DNA of 36,220 nt from Ophiocordyceps camponoti-saundersi (nom. inval.) (GCA_003339415.1 PDHQ01000258.1:13884-50103), one strand, 5' to 3'; shown: positions 10,792-22,410, counted from the stretch's first letter. Numbers and translations: made by a program. The notes: generated by a model not told the origin, from the letters alone.

Positions 10792-12789
10792 ACGATTTTA
10801 ATATTAATATAAGGCCTAAGGGGATAAGATTACTTCCCGTATTTAAAAGCGTGAATTTATTAGGTAGTAAAGGGGTAGGTTCTAAGAAGTATCTATTCTT
10901 ATATTTTAGTAAGGTAACCGGCACTTATAAAAAATAAATAGAGGGCTAGTAGGGAAGACGGTATAAAGGGAGTAGGTCTAAGTTCGCTAAGGCGTATAAG
11001 TTAGAAATAGTAGTATAATATTAAAGGTCTATTAGGGTAGTAAAGGTTAATTAATATCTATTAAGGTAATACGGGTTAATTAGGCCGTTTTAATTTATTA
11101 GAAAAAAATTAAGAGATAAGTATCTTATATCTAGAGAGTGCTTAAAAAAAGGGGGTAAAATAAACTATCGTCTTTTTAGAGGGAAGTTAAAATAGAGAGA
11201 ATCTTCTTAAGTATAAAGGAGACGAGGAAGGGCGTAAAATTATCTTATAGATAACGTTAATCGCCGTAAGCGTAAGGGACTTAGTTATATATATAGCTCG
11301 TACTCCGAGTAATTTTATCTTTTTAGCTTAAGGAATTTAATAAACGAGACGGAATTAGATAAATATACGGATTTTTTTTTTTTATATTTCCTTCTTTTAT
11401 AAGGCCGTATATTCTATAATTAGGTAATTTTATTCTTCTTAAATAAACGGTTAGTATAAGATATAAATAGGAAATTTAAAATACTTAAAGTATAATATAA
11501 GATAATATTTAAACATAGTAAGCGATATATAGGTTTTTTTTCTTAAAAAGATAAAAAAGATAATAAGTATATATATAATAAGCTAATAGCAGAAAAAAAG
11601 GCTAGTTTATATATCGTATTAAATAAGATAATATTAGTAAGTAGTTAATATTAGAAAAGGTAATTTATAGTTATTATTTCGCCTAAATTTATATTTTATA
11701 TATTATATATTTATATATATACGTATTTATATCGCGAGTAATATATTTAGATAGGTATTCTTATAATAAGGAATATCTAATAGATTATAAAAGGGGTATA
11801 TAAAGATACGTAAATTATAATATAAGAGAAGAGAAAAGGTAAGGTTAGATTATAAAAAGGTAAGACTATTTTATTAACAGTAATAAGCTAGCGTAAGAAG
11901 AAATAAACGCTAATTATATATAAGATACTATTAGAAGCCTTTATAGGTATCGATTAAATCGTTTACTTAGCCCTTTTCTTATATTTTAGGAACTTCTGCG
12001 GATTAATATTATAAAGGCGGGGGTTTATTATATATTATAGACTAGCAGCGATAAAGCTAAACTATATTATTAGTCTTAAAAACCTTTACTAGAAAAGCTT
12101 AGGGTTACTCGAGTAAAGAATATAGTTCCGAGCGTAGTCGGTAAAGCGTTTTTTTATCGGAGACGCGGATTTAATAGCCCTTAGGGGTTCTTTTATCGCT
12201 ACGAATAGTAATAAGTCCTAACTACTTAAGTATATAAATATTTACGCCTTTATATTCTATATATTAGATAAGTTAAAATAGAGTAAAGTAAAAAGGGAGC
12301 AGGGTATATAAAAGAATAATCGTATTTTACTAATTTTTCTACGTATATCTATAATAAATAATATACTATCTTATCTAAGGGGAAATCGTCCTAGATATAT
12401 ATATTAAAGTATATAGAGAATAATTACGACCGCTAACTACTTAGGGTTCTTTTTAGTAGGGAAAGTAATAAACCTAGGAGCGTTATTAAGCGCCCGAGGA
12501 GTTTCCGATAACGCGGTAATAGTTAGCGCCTATATTAGGAGGAGGTTATATATAGGATTAGGGAGGAGGCTTCGAAGGAGGTCGCGGGCTTTAGCGTAAT
12601 ATTATCGGATATATAAGTCTTTAAGCTATTTATTACTAATTAAACTTATAAAACCCTTTTTAATTAGCGGCGGTATAGTATAAAAGGGTATAGGGTAACC
12701 GAAGTTAATAATACGAGGAGCTAAGCTAGTAATCGTTTCCTACGCTTTAAAAGCCTAACGCCTTAGTATACCGGGAATAGCGCAGGCGA

Positions 12790-13168
12790 TAGGAGAAAAT
12801 CTATTAGGTCCGATAAGTTTAAAGAAACGCCTTACTATTAGATAACTAAAGTAGATACCGGGCGTCTATTAGATATAGCTAGCAGCGAGAGCGGCGTCGA
12901 GTACGGTAATCTACGTATTAGGGGGCAGATTCTTATTATAAGTATATTAGATAGCGCTACGAAGATAAGAGAACTAGGTAAAATACTTAGAGGTAAGGGG
13001 ATAAGAGGCGGCGATTTTCGTAGAGAGGTATACCTTATAAATTTAGAGTATATAGTCGCTACGTACTTTATATTCTATTATTTTAATATTACTATAAGTA
13101 GTAGGACTATTATCGTTAAGAGGGCTAGTAAAGGCTTCGAGCTGCCTAGTATAATATTAGCGGGCTAG
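12790..13168 (+). pseudogene. RIP-decayed frame ending at the poly-G block
   Basis: A + frame runs from about 12790 to TAG at 13166-13168. The stretch from 12872 to 13165 has no stop codon (98 codons) but also no ATG. It reads S-S-E-S-G-V-E-Y-G-N-L-R-I, then L-G-K-I-L-R-G-K-G and E-L-P-S-I-I-L-A-G. The poly-G block begins two bases after the stop. No family is recognised, and a real sense strand cannot be proven from openness alone in this composition. Confidence 0.3.
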
Positions 13169-13169
13169 A

Positions 13170-13244
13170 GGGGGGGGGGGGGGGGGGGGGGGAGAGAAGA
13201 AGAGAAGAGGGGGGGGGGGGGGGGGGGGGGGGTGTGGGGGGGGT

Positions 13245-13287
<43 letters not shown>
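13170..13287. repeat. interrupted poly-G block, 118 bp
   Basis: Two G tracts (13170-13192 and 13209-13287) are separated by a purine spacer of G, A and AGA units. The second tract is interrupted only by T at 13233, 13235 and 13244. Nearly every base is purine on the + strand. This is a strong candidate for G-quadruplex or triplex structure, and also a likely site of polymerase slippage or assembly error. It separates two decayed coding blocks. Confidence 0.9.
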
Positions 13288-13288
<1 letters not shown>

Positions 13289-13311
13289 AGAGATATAGAA
13301 TAGTAAAGGGG

Positions 13312-15925
13312 TTTCAGCTTAACTGCTACTATTCGAGAAGGGCGGTAATACGCTAATTTCGCCGCGTGTAGTTAGTATCGTTAAGCTAGTTAGTTTCGAT
13401 AGCCTTAGATAACTAATTTTTTAAAAGGTTACGGAACTTAGAAGTAATAAACGCGACCGTTTATAAGACTTAGAGATTTTAGATTATAGTTACGGCGAAG
13501 TTTATAATATCTTAGGGAGAGGAAATAAAATCGCGCCCGAGGATACTAAACTTAATATTATTATAGTAAGTACTAGAGACATAGATATTATAATAGAACT
13601 TAAGCGCGGGAAAGTATAAGAGCGGTAATTATTTATTAGCTAAAATAGAGCGGAGGTAGCCGGTATTTATTATATTAGGAGTCCGCTCGAAGTTAAATAC
13701 CGTTAGCGAAATAAAGAGCTATACCCCCTTTTTTAGGCTTTCTATCGTAAGTATTAAGCTAAAGGTCCTAGTAGGTAATACCTTAGAGTTACTAGTAAAA
13801 TAAAAGTTTCCGAGGCGGTCGATAATAGCTATAGCCTCGGAGTTAGCGACGTTAAGCCCGGTATCGGGAGAGGTAAGGAAGTGCGAATCTATACTATATA
13901 TTACGAAGTTAAATATCTAGCCGTAAGTAGAGAGAATATTAAGGAAAACGTTAGGCTAGAAATTATAAAGGGGCGATATATAAGAGGATTTATTATAAAG
14001 AAAGAAGTCGATTAGGTTAAGTATAAGCTCTAAAACGGTACCGAAGTTACGGTATTCGACGGCTAGCTCCGGGGTCCGTACTATAACGACCTATTTTATA
14101 TAAAAGGCGTAAAACTAGAGTCTAATAAAGGCCTCGATCTACTCCCTTTCGCGCGTAAATAGTATAGATACCTCGGGGTTTATTAAGTTAGCGCGGCCGC
14201 GGAGGGCGCCGAGGAGCCTCTTATACCTAGCATTAGTAGCTACGCTATATCTCGCCGCCTTAGCTAGCGGGAGGGTAAGTATAGCGGTGCTAATACCTTT
14301 CGCTACTAAGAGGTCTTCTAAGCGGCTATAGATAGAACGCTTAATATTAGAGTAGCCTTAAAAAAAGCCGAATAATACTACGTTTAGGTAACGCGCGCGA
14401 TTAGCGTCGCTATTATAATTATCTTAGTATATATCTCGTAGGAAATAAGGTAATACTAAAGATAAGAAATTACTAAATTAAGAATAGAAGGCGAGCGGGT
14501 AAAAGGTAAAGTTAGTAAGGCGGCTATAGTACTAGGCGACGAGGGTACGGTTAGCTAGTAAGTATAAGCGTCTAACTTTAAGGGTATTAACGTTACTAGA
14601 GGGGTGCGGCGGCGTAGAGTGGCGGGCGTTAAGTATCCCGCTTTACTCTCGCGGGGAATATTATATATCGGCAGCGAGGGTATAAGAGATATAAGCGATT
14701 CCGGAAAGGTTATACTTAGCGTTAAGCCCGCTAAAAAGTATAAGGAGGCGGTTAGAAAAGGGGTGCGGGGCGGGGATAATATTATCGCTATTAGGGTTTA
14801 GGGTGGCACGGGGGGAGGGGACGGGTTTTAGATTAATCTAAGTATTAGCACTATAATCGTAAGCGTGAAAGGCGGGCTTATTCTTCGTCTAGAAAGCGTT
14901 ATTATAATAGTTATAGGCGAATATAGGCTAGGAGTCGATAAAAATTTACTAAAATATAACTTACTTCGCGAGGGATAAGGTTTACGAATAGGTTTCGTTA
15001 AGCCGCTAACTAAGCTCGATACTAGATCCGTAAAGCTCTAAGGTTTCGAATATACCCTTAATATATTCCGCAAGGTAGCTAGCGTAGTTAGTATATATTA
15101 CTATACTAGCGGAGGTTACCTTAGATAGGTTTTAAGGCCTAGCGGCTAGGTTTACTTTATTAGAATCGTTAATCTTAGGTTTAATAAGGTATATAACGAT
15201 AAACTAAGTTTCTTACGAGCCCGCTATAGCGATACGGAATATACGGTTAGTAAGGGTAAATAGTAGCAGTTTAATTATATACTTAGAAGCGTAAGGCGCG
15301 GACTAACGCTATAAGGTAAAGGTAATATTATTAAAAAATCCGCCTTAGCGTAAGATAGTTCGAAGGGGAAGACTAATAATATTAATTATATTTATATAAA
15401 AGGTCGGATAGTAATTATCTTTAACGCTTGCGGGTTAGGACTAGTAACTATCCTAAGAGTATCCGTAATCGATAATATAGCGGGTTTAGAAGAGAGAGAG
15501 GGCTTCGGCGGGATTAAAATTAGGAGAATTAGTAAGTTTTCGAAGTCGAGAGGCTAGTTTCGGATTAGCCTAAATTAAGTATAATATAATAGGAATAGTT
15601 ACCGGAAAATTTACGAGATCTAAAAGTATAATCGATTATATACCCGCGCTAGATAAGGGTAGTTTCCTTATCTAAGGGGGCATATTTATCTTTAAATTCT
15701 AGCGAGTTATTAATATATCCTAGCTCGGTAAGAGATTAAGGCCGGTCTTCGTTATTATCGTGGGAATAGTATTAGTTATTATAAAAATTATAAGTAGGGG
15801 GTATTTTAATATATATTTTAAGTAGAGGAGTACGCGTGCCGTAAGTATTAAGGGCGTATAAGGGAGGTAGGTAGGTAATAACCTATAAAGGGAGAGAGAG
15901 TAATTAATAGGCGAGTTAAACACGT
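13312..15925. pseudogene. long RIP-decayed coding block, strand unresolved, unrecognised
   Basis: One codon register can be followed for over 2 kb with no obvious frameshift and is stop-poor on both strands. On the minus strand it runs from beyond 15920 down to a TGA at 13312-13314. It includes A-T-N-A-R-Y-K-R-L-L-G-A-L-R-G-R near 14200-14250 and L-T-S-P-D-T-G-L-N-V-A-N-S near 13840-13880. Between about 13450 and 14600 the minus strand has clearly fewer stops; between 14800 and 15570 the plus strand has fewer. The D-T-G triplet tempts comparison with an aspartic protease, but no supporting motif follows. GC content is higher than in the flanks. I do not recognise the protein; about 870 codons would be a large product, perhaps a transposon polyprotein. 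Confidence 0.4.
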
Positions 15926-15929
15926 TAAT

Positions 15930-16900
15930 TATTTAGTCCTTTTATAAGAAAAACAGTAAGCTAGATATTTTTTTTTATTTTACTATATAGTATTTAAATT
16001 TAATACTTATATTATATTTATATTATAATTTTATTTAATATTATAAGCGGCCCTATTACTAGGCCTTATTAACTCGCAGTATTATATAAAAGTAAAGAAA
16101 ATTTAAGGCCCCGTTATTATAGTCCCTTTATAAAGAATCCTTTAAATTATCCATACTTATATATTCTCTATTATATTTCCTTTAAAGCTATACGATAGTT
16201 ATATAGATAATTAAAACTTATATTATTTTATTTTTTATACGGAATAAGTAAGATAGAATAGAAGAATAATATTAGCGGTATAATTATAGTAAGATAATAG
16301 AAAAAGATAGTATATAGTATTATATTATATATAGGGAAATTAGGTGCTTTAATAAGGTAGTTTATAAAGACTCTACTATAAAAGTATATAGATTTAAATA
16401 GTAGTAAGGAGTATAAATTATAATATCTCTTCGAGAAACTATTTCCGGGAATATAAAGCTTAATACTTAAGTAGTATTATTAATATTATATTAGGATATT
16501 ATAGAGGGTATAGGACGGTAGTTAGGTTTATAAGAAAAAAGTTATAATATTAATAAAATATAGTAGGCGATATAAACTATACTTTTTTAATAAAGAATCT
16601 CTCTAAATATAGTTAGCGTACCCTACTATTTCTATTATTTACTTTTAGCCCCTACGAAAATATTATACTAGCAGACCGCGAGGAATAGTTTAACTTATTC
16701 CTTAGCGTTATATTCTACGGTCTACTAGCGGTATAATCGTTTATCTTTATAGTAGGCAGAGCAGGGCTTACTTACTATATAAACTATATAGGGTAGCTTA
16801 TCTAACCTAGCTTTAAGGGTATTTTACTAGTAGCTAGCAGGGTATTAATAGGTTAAGGATAGCGGACGGATAGGATAGTATTACTCTTAAAGGTAATATT
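15930..16900. other. very AT-rich segment, no gene seen
   Basis: Stop-dense in every frame I followed, with many TATA and TTATA runs. It separates the block ending near 15925 from the decayed frames that begin after about 16900. Confidence 0.55.
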
Positions 16901-17399
16901 AGGGGAATTAGCTTTAGTGCGAGGAAGGGGTAACGGAGGAAATAAGCTATCGGAATTATAACGTATATTTCCATCGTCTTCGCTAGTAGTGCCTCGTTCT
17001 TAGTATATATTATTATAGGAATATATAAGACTCGAGGGGAGAGTAATATTTTTATTAGGGGGAGGCTTAGAATATAGTTACCTACTTACTTTAAATAGCT
17101 ACGTTACGGTTAGGGGAGCCCGTTTTCGCGAAGGCGGTAGTAAGGTTAAGGGGGGGGTTAAATCCTAAGTAGCGGCAATAAACGAAGGTACGTTTAGGCG
17201 TTAGGTTTCGATATTTTCAGCGTTAAGATTAGTACCGCTATCGGTTTCGAGAACTTAGTATAATAGGTAAGTAGTATATTATTATAGCGAAAATTACTAT
17301 ATAAAGAGGGTAGCGAGGGTTTTAGGGAACTTAGCTAACTTAAAGATACGACGAAGGCGTTTATCCCGGGCAATAAAGGGGAGCCTTAACATATAAGTA

Positions 17400-18217
17400 T
17401 AGAGGTCCTAGGCGAGATTAAATATTTCGGTTCCGCCGCTATTATAGGGACCGGTATCGGTATCTACGGCTAGCGACTAGGTAAGGCGAAAGTCGGGACT
17501 AATATACTAGCGAACAATATCTAGTAAACCGCACTAAAACTAGTCGCTAAATCGGGCGGCGTAGTTATTAGTATCGATTCCCTTTTTAGGGAGCGTAAGG
17601 TAGTTAGTTTAATATAGCTACTTTAATATCTTAAGATTACGGATTATAAAGTTAAGTAACTTATACTAAAGAATAATTACTAGGCGCTCGTTAATAAGTT
17701 TAGTATTAAAATATAGTAGGAATAAAATAGGTCTCTATTTAGCTTCGTTAAGGCGTTCGGTACTAAAAGATAGGAGGGCGGGGAGGAGGTCTCTATAAAG
17801 GGATAGCTTCTAATTATCGCGTTAGTCGAAAATAATAGTAAGCGTATTATTTAGCTAGCTTATTATATATTTTATTACTTAACGGAGTACCTTATATTTT
17901 ATTAAGGATAAGTTTATAGTTTAAGTAAGGTCGAGGATCTTAACGTATCTTTCTATAAGCTTATAGCAAATATATTCGTACTTATCGTTAGTAAATTAGA
18001 TAAGTAGGGAACCGTTACGTTCCGCGGTTACGCTACCCGATTTAGCGTCTTTTTAAGGTAGGAAAAGGAGCTTTTCGATCTTAGTAGGCGGATTATCGTC
18101 GCAAAAGGCGGCTGCGAGTTTATACTAGTTATTAAGTATTACGCGGTAGTAAGCGGTAAGGTAAAGGTATTAAAGGTTATACGTAACGTAATAAAAAGCA
18201 GCGAATTAGAACTATAA
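17400..18217 (+). pseudogene. RIP-decayed reading frame, unrecognised
   Basis: A + register of about 270 codons ends at TAA 18215-18217. The carboxy-terminal 95 codons carry only two internal stops and read V-T-F-R-G-Y-A-T-R-F-S-V-F-L-R, then E-K-E-L-F-D-L-S-R-R-I-I-V-A-K-G-G-C and S-G-K-V-K-V-L-K-V-I-R. The amino-terminal part has more TAG/TAA, at about one in twelve codons, and its strand is less certain. A 14-base G tract lies 35 bases downstream. No known domain is recognised. Confidence 0.35.
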
Positions 18218-18252
18218 TAAATAATAATATTAGAGATAAGGTATAGCGGTTA

Positions 18253-18266
18253 GGGGGGGGGGGGGG
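18253..18266. repeat. poly-G tract, 14 bases
   Basis: An uninterrupted G run shortly after the stop of the decayed frame ending at 18217. At the larger G block (13170) a decayed frame also ends just upstream. Confidence 0.9.
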
Positions 18267-18732
18267 TAGCGAACTTTAGGAACTCTAAGGCGTATTATCG
18301 AATCCTACGTAGTAATCCTAAAAATACCTCTACTTAAGGCGGTAAAGCACTAAGCGGTAATATAATTTTTCTAAACGGGGTTACGCTATATAGTAGCGAG
18401 TCGTTATAGCGGGAAGCTTAGTTAGCCTTCTAGGAAAAGGCAGCGTCCTATTTCGGTTTCGATATTATAAGCGGTGCTTTAAAACCTTTTAGGATCTTAG
18501 GAGGCCGCCTCTACTACCTATACTTAGATATCGCTATAATTATTATTCTTTAAGAGAGTTTGCCGATTAAAACGTAATATTAAGTTAATATTCCCTAATA
18601 TAGAATCTATATTATTATTAGCGTAAGGTTACGAGATTAATAAAGTATAAGGCTTAGACTTTTATTATAAAGCTAGCAGGGCTACTATAAGTTAGCCTCC
18701 TCCTTATTATACTCTTAATTATACCTTTTAAG

Positions 18733-19206
18733 CGCTTCGATCCGGTGCTAGCTAGATAATACCTTAACTAGTATTTCTAAAAGCTAATTAAGCAAATTAT
18801 AAATAGTTTTAACGTTACGTAGTTCGGTATTAATATTCTTACTTTATAGGAAGCGCTAGGACTTATTAAGAGAGAAAAGGATAGTAATATAGTTTTTAAC
18901 CGTATTTTATTATAAGGCTCCTTAATAAAATGCTTCGTAGAGTTAGTTAATATACTTCTTATCGAGTATTCTATTTTTCGAGATCGTTTAATCTATCTTT
19001 AGAACTCTTATAGGGATCTTAGCTATAAGTATATAGTATTTTTTAGCGTCCTAAAATATACTCGTAATATCGTTAAAATATTTATCTTAAGTAGCGAGGG
19101 ATTAGGTCGTTTTTTCGTACGGTTAGTTATCGGATTATTAATTTCGGTATCGCTTACTAAGTTAGTGCCTAGGGGAGGAAGCTTTGCGGCGAGATATAGT
19201 AATTAA
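18733..19206 (+). pseudogene. RIP-decayed reading frame, Leu-rich carboxy-terminal part, unrecognised
   Basis: A register of 157 codons from CGC at 18733 to TAA at 19204-19206. It has about seven internal TAG/TAA but many TTA/CTA Leu codons, the ratio expected for the sense strand after RIP (CTG and TTG become CTA and TTA). It reads R-F-D-P-V-L-A-R, then Q-I-I-N-S-F-N-V-T, I-L-L-I-E-Y-S-I-F-R-D-R-L, and ends R-G-G-S-F-A-A-R-Y-S-N. It is probably the 3' end of a longer gene. The product is not recognised. Confidence 0.4.
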
Positions 19207-19904
19207 GTTACTTAAGTATTATTATAATATTATAAGTTCTTAGGATATATTTAAGAGCTTAAGGTTAATAGAAAGAATATAGGTAGTTTAAGACGTTATA
19301 TCTTTTATAAGGTAATATAGTAGTATTAAACTTAGGGGATAATATAAATATATTATCGTATATTTAGTTTTTTTTTATAATCCCTATACTTTATTTTTTA
19401 GCTATAACCTAAACTATATAAGATAAAATAACTAATATTAGTATATACTTATATATATTAGGGCATTATAAATATTATACTAAAAATACCTTATAAACTC
19501 TACTTATCGTACGAGACTTATAAGTTATATAGTCTATTTATAATAGATCCTTATAAAGGTACTATTATTTCCTACTCTTATTATTCCTTAGTTTTATTTC
19601 CTGTATATATATATAATAGAAATAGTTATAGATAGCTATATAGATAAACGTACGGAGAGGTAAGAGTAGGACGAATATACTTAAGTAAAAGGGCGCCACG
19701 AATCTTAAATATTAAGAGGCCGTTTAATAACCTATATTATAAAGCTAAACTAGTAAAAGAAATATATTAATTAGTAGGTTAGGGAGTAAAATAAGACGAT
19801 AATTATATATAAGAGGAGGGAGGGAGATTATTTAGGTTATAAGAGTGCCGGATAGTATCTTTTAGTATTTTTTTAATATAAAATATTAGGCTTATAATAG
19901 TTAG
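19207..19904. other. AT-rich spacer upstream of the copia pol relic
   Basis: Stop-dense and rich in TATA. The upstream catalytic core of the copia reverse transcriptase would be expected here or further left, but I cannot read it. The relic is therefore either truncated or too decayed at its 5' side. Confidence 0.5.
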
Positions 19905-20627
19905 AAATCCTTATTAGATAGGTTATAAGGGAGCGGTTTTACGTTAAAATACTATCTTTTAATAATAAGTAATGCTCTCCACGTTACTATTTATACTTAA
20001 CTAAATATCGCGTATATAGTTAGTAAGCTTACGAGGTTACGCTTAAACTTAAGGCCGCGTTATTTCTATAAAATTAAGCGTTACCTAGCTTATTTTCTCG
20101 ATATAGCTAACTACGCCCTCTCCTTCGGTCCTAAAACTTATACGGCTATCTACTTATTAGATTCTTCCTACGCTAATTATCCGGATACTTGCAAATTATC
20201 TTAGGGTTACTATTTCTAACTTTAAGATAGTAATACTTTTAATTAGAAGGCTATAAAGCAAATAACTATTATAACCTCTTTTACGGAAAGGGAACTCCTA
20301 GCCTTTTCTAAGGCCGCTAAGAAATAATAGGCCCTATCCCGCTTAATTAAAAAACTCGGTATCTAAATAACGGGCATCTCGATACTTTACTATAATAATT
20401 AGCGTATAATTATACTCCTAACTAAACCTCCTACGAAACTTTAAATAAACCTCTAATATATTAATATTTATAATTACTAGTTATAATAAGAGGTATAGGA
20501 TAAACGCCTTAAAATCCGCTAGATCGCCTCTATAGATAACCTTACGGATAGCTTTATAAAAGCCCTGCCTGCTAAGGCTTTGCTTCTTTTCCGCAAGCAT
20601 ATTAGGGTTTTACCTCTACTTTACTAA
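19905..20627 (+). pseudogene. pol: Ty1/copia retrotransposon pol 3' end (RT end and RNase H)
   Basis: Pol of a copia element makes the reverse transcriptase and RNase H that copy element RNA into DNA. One + frame shows the expected order. The end of RT reads L-N-I-A-Y-I-V-S-K-L-T-R near 20000 (family: R-P-D-I-A-Y-A-V-S-K-L). K-R-Y-L-A-Y precedes RNase H. The first RNase H Asp is at 20160 in L-D-S-S-Y-A-N-Y-P-D-T-C-K, followed by stop-G-Y-Y-F. T-E-R-E-L-L-A-F-S-K-A-A begins about 20283. Y-Y-N-N-stop at 20388-20402 is what RIP makes of the family's C-D-N-Q, since TGTGAT gives TATAAT. I-N-I-Y-N-Y and T-D-S-F-I-K-A-L-P (about 20540-20570) match the family's H-I-D-I-x-x-H and A-D-x-x-T-K-A-L. The frame ends at TAA 20625-20627. 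Stops inside are TAG/TAA at Gln or Trp sites, and no frameshift is seen. The integrase and most of RT are missing or unreadable. Confidence 0.85.
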
Positions 20628-20929
20628 CTTCCTTCTTTTTTCTTCTATTTCTTTCCTTTATTATAAACTCTTTCTTTCCTATATTTTTTACTACGTTTCT
20701 TTACGTTATGCTTTTTACTTTAAGGAAACTATAGTAAATTACTATAATATTAAGGATATATACGATTATTTCCCCTTTCCTTTCCCCTTTTTCTTATCTC
20801 CTTATGCCCTTATACTATCTATATATAAGGGAATATACTAAAGCTACTAACCTAATAAGCTAGGTTAAGGCTAGTATAACGTAAAACCGCTTACGAATTC
20901 GTAATAGTACCGTCAGAACTTAAGCCTCT
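20628..20929. other. pyrimidine-rich region 3' of pol, possible LTR remnant
   Basis: T/C-rich from 20630 to 20830. A copia element would carry a polypurine tract and 3' LTR here. No matching copy is visible in the window, so the LTR is not confirmed. Confidence 0.3.
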
Positions 20930-21650
20930 TAATAATAAACTAGTTAGGTAATTATAGGGGCGCTCTATAATAATATAATTAGCATAATAACCGCTAAAAA
21001 CGCTTAGGACCTTAATATAATAGTAAATAGTAAGCGGAAGAGTTAGGTCCTTGTATTTAGCGTAAGAACGAATAATCTCGCCTTAGCTTATTATAAGAAT
21101 TCCTTATAGCTAGTCGGGGAAGCGTAAGAGTAACGTAATCTAACGCTAATAAGTAATATAAGCGGGATTATACGCGATTAAGATAATTAAGTTCCTAAGC
21201 GGCGGTATAGCCGCTACGCGCGCTTCTATATCTTAATAAGAGTTATTCCTATTCCTTTCTTACTTTACTAGGTTTACTTACGTCGGTAGTAAGATATTAA
21301 AGTCTCTTAGACAACTTAGGGTCTCTTATTCTAAGAGTATAAAATATCTTTCGATTATTTCCCTTATAAATAGTAATAGCGCTAAATAGCGATCTTAGGA
21401 ACTTAATAACCTTATTACCTAGCTTAAGATAGTGCACCTCTATTATAATATTTCCTCGGAATATAAGAATAATAAACTATACGGTAAAGGCTAAAAGAAA
21501 AACGATTTTTTAGGTTTAAAATAATAAGGTAGATAAAGTTAAAAATAGCAGAATTTTCCTACGCGCGCTGAATTTTTCGTTTCTATTTATAAGCGGGCCC
21601 CGGTTTACTAATTTATAACGCTATTATTTCCTTTCTATCTTTTAAAATTA
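20930..21650 (-). repeat. repeat family F, reverse copy (F0)
   Basis: Read on the minus strand this aligns with the forward copies at 24215, 26310 and 28345. Anchors are cgcgtagg followed by an A/T/C stretch (about 21555), ttcctaagatcgctatttag (about 21370-21390) matching cttcctaagatccctatttag in copy 3, ggctataccgccg (about 21195), and gctaattatattattatag (about 20965-20985). It is contiguous with the left arm of the large inverted repeat, so arm plus F0 form one mirrored unit. Confidence 0.7.
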
Positions 21651-22290
21651 TAATACTTTCTTTTTAGACGCTTTTCTTATATTTTTCTATAGTTTATTAT
21701 TTACGCTAAAGACTATTTATAACGCTCCCTAGAACGCTTACTTTATATATATTTCGGTACCTTCTTACGTGCGTCCTCGGCCGACTAATTAGCTTTCGAG
21801 ATTACCGTACTTATTATCGATAATCTAACTAATAAGGTTACTAGATTACTAGCTAATAGTACATACTATCGGTACGTACCCTCTTTCGAAATATTCGATT
21901 TTTATACTTTTATAGCTATTTTTTCCTTCCTCTATTTTTAGGCTTTAGTATATTTTTTCCGAGGCTTTTCTGCTTTTTTTTTAGCACTAATAGTTTCTTC
22001 CTTTCTAAGCCTATTTTTCTTAGCCCCGGAGGGGGTATATTAGGGGTAAGGAAGTAAGTATAGGGGCGTACGATATATAGAGGCATAGTTTACCGTAAAG
22101 GTTAGACCGTATACTTTTAGAAGGTTAGACGATTCCCCTTTATATATCGACCCCTAATCCTAGTACTTTTAGTCTTATATTTCCCCCCTAGTTTTAAGTA
22201 AGCCGGCCTTATACTAAGGTACCTATACCTAGAAGGTATATATACTTAGGATTAGCCCGACCTAAGTAAATAGAATATAGTTTTATTTAT
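21640..22290. repeat. large inverted repeat, left arm
   Basis: Reverse complement of 25690-26360. Strong anchors are ggccttatactaaggtacct with acctagaaggtatatata (22205-22250) against tatataccttctaggt with aggtatcttagtataaggcc, also atttcggtaccttctta (21747) against taagaaggtaccgaaat (26228), and ttttagacgcttttcttatatttttct (21662) against its mirror at 26308. On the minus strand it carries a Lys/Ala/Glu-rich decayed frame (S-A-K-K-K-A-E-K-P-R-K-K). With F0 the mirrored length reaches about 1.3-1.5 kb. It may be the long terminal inverted repeat of a DNA transposon, or two copies inserted head to head. Confidence 0.8.
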
Positions 22291-22410
22291 CTATCGAGTT
22301 AATATCTTACTTTATTCCTTCTATCTACGCTATCGGCTTTGCTTAATACTTACGTATATATATCCTAGCCTGAGATACGGAAGAAAAGTCTTATATTTCG
22401 TCGATAAAGG

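Larger units (their letters stand above)
9800..12780. other. AT-rich region with simple repeats, no gene assigned
   Basis: Mostly stop-dense sequence with poly-T/pyrimidine stretches (10260-10300), a 13-base G tract (10345-10357) and an (AT)n run (10769-10791). From about 12400 onward GC content rises and the sequence grades into the decayed coding block that follows. Confidence 0.5.

Noticed and set aside
13840..13880. Asp-Thr-Gly triplet on the minus strand as a retroviral-type aspartic protease
   Set aside because: A DTG triplet alone is weak. The expected hydrophobic flap pattern and a second conserved segment were not found, and the sense strand of the block is unresolved.
14604..14801. 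A 65-codon open stretch on + beginning GTG
   Set aside because: It has no ATG, is part of the longer register that is also open on the other strand, and has no recognisable domain. It is a fragment of the decayed block, not an intact gene.
15720..15923. A 67-codon open stretch on the minus strand
   Set aside because: It is in frame with the minus-strand reading of the decayed block 13312-15925 and is followed by RIP-type stops. It is at most the start of that relic and not a functional small protein.
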